From JAIEOG01 sp964519985 (lineage in GTDB: Bacteria > Bdellovibrionota > FAC87 > UBA2466), in contig CAZFMF010000001.1 of the NCBI GenBank assembly GCA_964519985.1, positions 1 to 64,000 on the forward strand: a DNA stretch of 64,000 nt. Direction: 5' to 3'. Both the position numbers and the translations under genes were made by a program. Shown here piece by piece: positions 59,683 to 64,000 of this stretch; the first letter of the stretch is position 1, and each line of letters opens with the position of its first letter. The notes beneath the pieces are model-generated. The model ran no database searches, was not told the DNA's origin, and saw only the letters and a list, made by a program, of their open reading frames with translations.

Positions 59683-60150
59683 ATGACCGACCGTGACTAC
59701 ATGGCGCTGGCGATCGAAACGACCCGTCAGGGCATCCGAGAGGGGCAATCGCCTTTCGGGGCCGTGATTGTGCGGGCCGGGGAAATCGTCGCCAATACGC
59801 ACAACACGGTTTGGCGCACGATGGACCCGACCGCCCACGGAGAAGTGAATGCCATTCGTCAGGCTGCTTTAAACCTCAAATCCATCGATCTTACGGGGTC
59901 GGTGATTTATTCCACCTGCGAACCGTGCCCGATGTGTCTCACCGCCATCCATTGGGCCAAGATCGATCGGCTCGTGTTTGGAGCGACGATTGCCGACGCC
60001 AAGAATACCGGGTTCGAGGAATTGACCATTTCTTCTCACGAGATGGTGCGCTTGGGTGGCGGCCGCTTGAAAATTGAAGGAAATCTGATGCAAACGGAGT
60101 GTGTTGGGCTTTTCCGGTACTTTCTGGAGAGCGGTGGTAAAGTTTATTGA
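59683..60150 (+). CDS. nucleoside/guanine deaminase (CMP/dCMP deaminase family)
   Basis: A 155-residue zinc deaminase. DPTAHGEVNAIRQAA (H-G-E in place of the more common H-A-E) and STCEPCPMCLTAIHW (PCxxC) hold the zinc ligands and catalytic Glu. The sequence is closest in pattern to guanine deaminases and related nucleoside deaminases rather than to TadA. It would make xanthine from guanine, which suits its place before adenine deaminase and a purine permease. AGGGGGA precedes the ATG; the stop overlaps the ade start (TGATG). Confidence 0.85.
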   Translation: MTDRDYMALAIETTRQGIREGQSPFGAVIVRAGEIVANTHNTVWRTMDPTAHGEVNAIRQAALNLKSIDLTGSVIYSTCEPCPMCLTAIHWAKIDRLVFGATIADAKNTGFEELTISSHEMVRLGGGRLKIEGNLMQTECVGLFRYFLESGGKVY

Positions 60151-61832
60151 TGAAGAACGATCGCAAGCAGCGGTTTAGGCGGGTTGAAGCGGCCCTCGGC
60201 CGAACACCTTGCGATCTTATTCTTCGGGATGCCGCCTACCTCGACGTCTTTTCCCTCGAGTGGAAAAAGGGAGATATCGCGATTTTTGATGGCCGTATCG
60301 TCGGCCTCGATCCCGGCCTGAAGGCAAAGCGCGAAGTCGCGCTCAATGGCAAGTCGGTCGTTCCCGGTTTTATCGATGCCCACGTGCACGTGGAAAGTTC
60401 GATGCTGGCCCCCGGAAACTTTGAGCGGGCCGTTTTGCCACGGGGAACGACCACCGCGATTTGCGATCCCCACGAACTGGCCAATGTTCAAGGCGTTTCG
60501 GGTATCAAATATTTTCTCGAGTCGTCGGAGTCACTTTCTCTCGACCTCCGGGTGATGCTCAGCTCCTGTGTGCCAGCCACGGACTTTGAAACCAACGGCG
60601 CCGGCCACTTGCCGGCCTCCAAACTGCTGCCCTTGCGCAAGCATCCCCACGCTTTAGGGCTCGCCGAGATGATGAACGTTCCCGGCGTGCTTTCCGGCGA
60701 TAAGGAAGTTTGGGAAAAGCTCGAGGCCTTTTCGGGTTTGGTGATCGATGGCCATTGTCCTTTGCTGAGCGGACACGCGCTATCGGCCTATGCGACCGCC
60801 GGCATCTCGAGCTGTCACGAATCCACCCAGCTCGAAGAAGCCCGCGAGAAACTGACGAAGGGGCTGGCGGTTTGGATTCGCGAGGGCAGTGTCGCCAAAG
60901 ATCTCAAGGCGCTAGCCCCCTTGCTCACGGTGGCGAGCTCCGCACGCATCGGCTTTTGTACGGACGATCGCAATCCGCTCGATATCGCCCGCGAAGGCCA
61001 CATCGATTTTCTGGTTCGGGAAGCCATTCGCTTGGGTGTGGCTCTTGAGGCGGCCTACCGCAGTGCCTCGTGGACCGTCGCGCGGCACTACGGCCTAAAC
61101 GATCGGGGCGCGGTGGCACCCGGCTTGCGCGCGGATCTGCTGGTCTTAGGCGATCGCAAAAGCTGCGCGGTCGAACGCGTCTTGTGCGCCGGCGATTTTG
61201 TCGACGAACTGGATTTGGGACGCCTGAAGAAAAAGAAGTTCCCAAACTCAGTCGATGCCGCGCTCCCCGAAGCGAAGGACCTCGTGGGCCCATCGGGCCG
61301 CGTTCATGCAATCGGGGTGCAAAAAAAGAAAATCATCACCGACAAACTCGTCCGCAACCATGACGATCGGGATGTGGCGCGGCTCACCGTTTTGGAACGC
61401 TACGGCCATCGACGCAAACCCGCCAATGCCTATGTCGTCGGATTCGGTGAACGTTTTCGGGGCGCGATTGCTTCGAGCGTCGGTCACGATAGCCACAATC
61501 TCATCGTCGTGGGCAAAGACGCGAAGGATATGGCGGTGGCACTGGGGGCACTGATTGAGAGTGGCGGTGGCTATTGCGTGGTGGAAAACGGCGCGGTGGT
61601 ATCGCTCTTACCCCTACCGCTCGGTGGGTTAATGTCCGACCAACCGGGCGAAGCGATCGAAAAAAAGCTCGCGGAGATGCGCCGGATTTGTCGCGATCTG
61701 CAGTGTGAATTGGACGAGCCCTTTCTCCAGCTCGCGTTCCTGAGTCTTCCCGTTATTCCGTCGCTCAAGCTCACGGACCGAGGTTTAATCGACGTTGACG
61801 CCTTCAAGCCCATCAGCGTACGAGCATCCTAA
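60150..61832 (+). CDS. ade: adenine deaminase
   Basis: A 560-residue amidohydrolase converting adenine to hypoxanthine. VVPGFIDAHVHVESSMLAPGNF carries the first metal-binding HxH and is the Ade signature; TAICDPHELANVQGV and DGHCPLLSGHALSAY hold further ligands, FCTDDRNPLDI the catalytic Asp, and the C-terminal SSVGHDSHNLIVVG and LPLPLGGLMS are family-specific. Start at ATG 60150, one base inside the deaminase stop. Its stop codon lies in the left arm of the repeat at 61828. Confidence 0.96.
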   Translation: MKNDRKQRFRRVEAALGRTPCDLILRDAAYLDVFSLEWKKGDIAIFDGRIVGLDPGLKAKREVALNGKSVVPGFIDAHVHVESSMLAPGNFERAVLPRGTTTAICDPHELANVQGVSGIKYFLESSESLSLDLRVMLSSCVPATDFETNGAGHLPASKLLPLRKHPHALGLAEMMNVPGVLSGDKEVWEKLEAFSGLVIDGHCPLLSGHALSAYATAGISSCHESTQLEEAREKLTKGLAVWIREGSVAKDLKALAPLLTVASSARIGFCTDDRNPLDIAREGHIDFLVREAIRLGVALEAAYRSASWTVARHYGLNDRGAVAPGLRADLLVLGDRKSCAVERVLCAGDFVDELDLGRLKKKKFPNSVDAALPEAKDLVGPSGRVHAIGVQKKKIITDKLVRNHDDRDVARLTVLERYGHRRKPANAYVVGFGERFRGAIASSVGHDSHNLIVVGKDAKDMAVALGALIESGGGYCVVENGAVVSLLPLPLGGLMSDQPGEAIEKKLAEMRRICRDLQCELDEPFLQLAFLSLPVIPSLKLTDRGLIDVDAFKPISVRAS

Positions 61833-61934
61833 AAGGTGCCCATCGACTTTTCGGCCCAAAAGGTAGCGGGTGCGACCTGTGTCATTTTCCACCCGGCACT
61901 TTTCCGGCCGGAAAGTCGATGGGCACCTTTTAGG
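61828..61934. repeat. palindromic repeat, family A copy 3, overlapping the permease ribosome site
   Basis: 29-base arms (61828-61856 and 61906-61934) matching at 28 positions, each running CCTAAAAGGTGCCCATCGAC to CTTT-CGGCC, around a 49-base loop that itself holds a partial copy (AAAAGGTAGCGGGTGC) and CACTTTT. The left arm contains the ade stop codon; the right arm ends ...CTTTTAGG and supplies the first bases of the permease ribosome site AGGAGG (61932-61937). In RNA the stem would shut that site. Confidence 0.75.
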
Positions 61935-61940
61935 AGGTCT

Positions 61941-63221
61941 ATGAAGTTGCCGAAGCAGTGGCGCCGCGAGGCGGTGGCCGGAATTACAACATTCTTTACG
62001 ATGGCTTACATCGTAGTGGTGAACCCGATGATCTTGTCGTCGGGAACGGGGATGTCGTTTTCGGGAACCCTGACCGCGACGGTGCTCGTCGCGTTTTCCA
62101 TGACTTTGCTCATGGGCCTGTACGCTCAGCTACCCTTCGCGGTCGCGCCGGGGATGGGTGTGAACGCCTTTTTTGCTCTGAGCCTCATTGTCGGGCGGGG
62201 CATTCCGTGGCCGATCGCGCTGGGGATGGTTTTCTGGGCGGGCGTGCTCTTTGTCGTTATCTCCATCACGCCGTTGCGGGTGCGCATTGCTCAAGCGATC
62301 CCCCACAACCTGCGTTTTGCCGCGGCGACGGGGATTGGAATCTTTCTCACTTTTATTGGCTTGAAGAACGCAGGCTTTATCGCCTCCGATCCCGTGACGC
62401 TGCTCAAGCTCGGGACTCTGAACGCCAAAAGCCTGCTTACGCTCATGGGGCTTGCGATCATGGTGGTAATGATGCGGAGGAAAAACCCCTTCGCATTTTT
62501 GACCGGAATTTTTGCCGTCACGCTGGCCGCCGCGGCGTTGGGCTGGGTGGCTTGGCCGACGAAATGGGTGGAGTGGCCGGATTTCCGTTCGGTCTTCTTC
62601 CAGCTCGATATTGTCGGCTCCCTGAATTTCGCGCTGCTGCCGGCGATTCTGGCCGTACTTTTTACCGACCTTTTTGATTCCATTTCGACTTTCGTCGGCG
62701 TTTCCCATGCCACCGGTCTCGTCGACAAACGGGGTGAACCGCTTCGTTTGAAAGAAGGGTTACTCGTCGATGCCTTCGCGACAATGGGGGCCGGTCTGTT
62801 CGGGAGTTCGTCGGGAACCGCCTACATCGAAAGCGCCGCCGGCATCGAGGCGGGCGGGCGCACCGGTTGGACCTCCATTTTCACCGCGCTTTGTTTTCTG
62901 CCGTGTTTTTTCTTGGCGCCCATTGCCGCGGTGGTGCCGGACTACGCCACTGCGCCCGTGCTGATCGTCGTCGGCGGTTTGATGTTTCGATCGGTGAAAG
63001 AATTGAAGCTGGAAAAGATGGAAGACCTGATTCCGGCGTTTCTCACCGTGCTACTCATTCCGCTAACTTTTTCCATCACCCAGGGGGTGCTTTGGGGATT
63101 GGTTTCGCACACCCTTTTCTATCTCTTGGCGGGGCGGCGGCGGGAGATTTCGCCGATGCTCGGTGCCTTAGCGTTAGTTTGCTTGGCGTTATTGATCGTG
63201 GAGAACGGCAGCTGGCGTTAG
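61941..63221 (+). CDS. purine permease (AzgA/NCS2-like)
   Basis: A 426-residue transporter with about 12-14 helices. EAVAGITTFFTMAYIVVVNPMIL at the start, ALGLYAQLPFAVAPGMGVNAFFA-like region, and the substrate helix LFDSISTFVGVSHATGLVDK then GSSSGTAYIESAAGIEAGGRTG are hallmarks of AzgA/PbuG-type hypoxanthine-guanine-adenine permeases. It completes a purine-uptake and deamination unit with the two genes before it. Start 61941 is set by AGGAGG; a longer frame reads through the repeat. Its stop shares TTAG with the convergent gene. Confidence 0.9.
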   Translation: MKLPKQWRREAVAGITTFFTMAYIVVVNPMILSSGTGMSFSGTLTATVLVAFSMTLLMGLYAQLPFAVAPGMGVNAFFALSLIVGRGIPWPIALGMVFWAGVLFVVISITPLRVRIAQAIPHNLRFAAATGIGIFLTFIGLKNAGFIASDPVTLLKLGTLNAKSLLTLMGLAIMVVMMRRKNPFAFLTGIFAVTLAAAALGWVAWPTKWVEWPDFRSVFFQLDIVGSLNFALLPAILAVLFTDLFDSISTFVGVSHATGLVDKRGEPLRLKEGLLVDAFATMGAGLFGSSSGTAYIESAAGIEAGGRTGWTSIFTALCFLPCFFLAPIAAVVPDYATAPVLIVVGGLMFRSVKELKLEKMEDLIPAFLTVLLIPLTFSITQGVLWGLVSHTLFYLLAGRRREISPMLGALALVCLALLIVENGSWR

Positions 63222-63907
63222 ACTTTGCTAAAGAGCACACCCAAGCGCGGACGACTTTGGGTGGCATCCGGACCTGGCTTCCACTCCGCCGATTGGAGAG
63301 GAGCGAGCCCGGCATCTAATGCGAAGCGCACACTCAGTTCGAGCTCCTCGGGCGTGGGGCTGCTGACTAGCATCAGTCCACCCGGGATCAACTTTTCGGC
63401 CGCATGTTGGAAGATCGCTTCGGGCCGTAGCACTTTCAAAGGTAATCCCCACGCTAAAACCGAGCGGGCTTTCACGAAGGGATGGAGCAGTAAGATGCAA
63501 TCCAGCCCGGATTTCCATTTGAGAAAATCCATCGCGTGAAATTCCGCTTGGGGTACTTGGGCGGCGTAAAACTCGCCGTATTGCCGCCGGGTGCGCAGAT
63601 TGCTCAGGCGGCGGTACGCATCGATCTCAATCCCGTGCAATGCGGGCTCCCAACCGCGCGCGCGAAAGAAACTATCGAGGGCGGGCGCTAGGAAGAAATT
63701 TCGGCAGCCGACATCCGCGATGGTTAAGAACGCATGTTCCTCGGTCGGGGCGGGCCAATCAAAACGTTCAAGGAAGGCGATCACCTCATTGGCGAGCTGA
63801 GTGTCGGCGGGGAGTGCAGTCAGTCCGGTGTTTCGGAGCGGGGTGCTCAGAACCCGGCGCAGAGTGAAGTCGAACTGATTCCGAAAACTCCAGATGGCTT
63901 CGCGCAC
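63218..63907 (-). CDS. SAM methyltransferase-like protein
   Basis: A 229-residue protein. LTIADVGCRNFFLAPALDSFFRARG looks like motif I of class I methyltransferases (strand, then Gly-Cys in place of G-x-G), followed by LHGIEIDAYRR with the acidic residue that binds the SAM ribose, FHAMDFLKWKSGLDCILLLHPF, and IPGGLMLVSSPTPEE. The fold is likely; enzymatic activity and substrate are not certain. It is convergent with the permease and divergent from the partial gene at 63945. Confidence 0.6.
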   Translation of the reverse strand: MREAIWSFRNQFDFTLRRVLSTPLRNTGLTALPADTQLANEVIAFLERFDWPAPTEEHAFLTIADVGCRNFFLAPALDSFFRARGWEPALHGIEIDAYRRLSNLRTRRQYGEFYAAQVPQAEFHAMDFLKWKSGLDCILLLHPFVKARSVLAWGLPLKVLRPEAIFQHAAEKLIPGGLMLVSSPTPEELELSVRFALDAGLAPLQSAEWKPGPDATQSRPRLGVLFSKV

Positions 63908-63944
63908 GTTTCCATTTTAGCCCAATCCGGGTAAGGTTTCCGCC

Positions 63945-64000
63945 ATGAAGAATGTCGCATCGCTCAATGGGAAAATCCAACCGCTCGACGAATGCCGCGT
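63945..64000 (+). CDS. start of class IV aminotransferase (PLP) gene, cut by window end
   Basis: Only 18 codons are present: MKNVASLNGKIQPLDECR. This matches the N-terminus of branched-chain/D-alanine aminotransferase and aminodeoxychorismate lyase proteins ('xxLNGxxxPxxxAxVS'). GGTAAGG lies nine bases before the ATG. The exact enzyme cannot be told from this fragment. Confidence 0.5.
   Translation, partial: MKNVASLNGKIQPLDECR

Noticed and set aside
1..64000. tRNA, rRNA, CRISPR, insertion sequence, prophage or toxin-antitoxin locus
   Set aside because: I looked through the intergenic gaps, all under 300 bases, and the protein set. No cloverleaf, repeat-spacer array, transposase, integrase or typical toxin-antitoxin pair was seen.

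Overview
The window is a compact, GC-rich stretch of bacterial chromosome with about 60 protein genes on both strands. I see no rRNA, tRNA, CRISPR array, transposase, integrase or phage gene. The host is a Gram-negative bacterium: there are many signal peptides, several lipoproteins with lipobox cysteines, a periplasmic-type protease and glucoamylase, and full pyrimidine, haem and queuosine genes. The phylum cannot be fixed from sequence alone. Secreted unknowns, a zinc-metalloprotease lipoprotein, membrane aminopropyltransferases, short-leader promoters and a bacterial deoxyhypusine-synthase homologue would fit a Bdellovibrionota/Oligoflexia-like or other 'deltaproteobacterial' lineage. That is inference.

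Layout. 1-12 kb: secreted proteins of unknown function (a propeller protein, two exported proteins in tandem, a His-rich membrane protein, a tiny basic low-complexity protein with the best terminator here), an OafA-type acyltransferase, an orphan pilin-like peptide and a secreted alpha/beta hydrolase. 11.9-20.7 kb: SDR epimerase, DUF429 protein, clpS-clpA, proline iminopeptidase, M2 peptidase. 20.7-33.6 kb: DoxX-like protein, DAACS symporter, cyclophilin, aquaglyceroporin, acyl-CoA dehydrogenase, mscL-hemH, deoxyhypusine-synthase-like protein, CNNM/CBS protein-queG-MFS. 33.7-48.9 kb: lipoproteins, GH15 glucoamylase-ClC pair, metalloprotease, and a three-gene locus of methyltransferase, TM protein and membrane aminopropyltransferase. 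48.9-57.2 kb: nitroreductase, Fcl-like epimerase, pyrF-pyrE, bcp, HAD phosphatase, glycosyltransferase, and a membrane protein plus exported von Willebrand A protein. 57.4-64 kb: a fused membrane aminopropyltransferase-like protein, then a purine operon (deaminase, adenine deaminase, purine permease), a methyltransferase-like protein and the start of a class IV aminotransferase gene.

Working together: ClpS delivers N-degron substrates to ClpA. PyrE and PyrF are the last two steps of UMP synthesis. The purine genes import and deaminate purine bases. The M2 peptidase, proline iminopeptidase, metalloprotease and glucoamylase point to breakdown of exogenous peptides and alpha-glucan.

The genome is packed. 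The longest gene-free stretch is about 270 bases (38809-39076), and 11 of 15 convergent gene pairs overlap at their 3' ends, four of them by one shared stop tetranucleotide. Several well-formed promoters sit so close to the start codon that the mRNA would have almost no leader. The non-coding highlights are two families of palindromic extragenic repeats (three and two copies), a double palindromic operator at 10485-10515, and a hairpin element that overlaps the Shine-Dalgarno of the purine permease gene. The best candidates for an undescribed system are the membrane-protein/vWA pair (55197-57189) and the split and fused membrane aminopropyltransferases (42839-45854 and 57432-59633).
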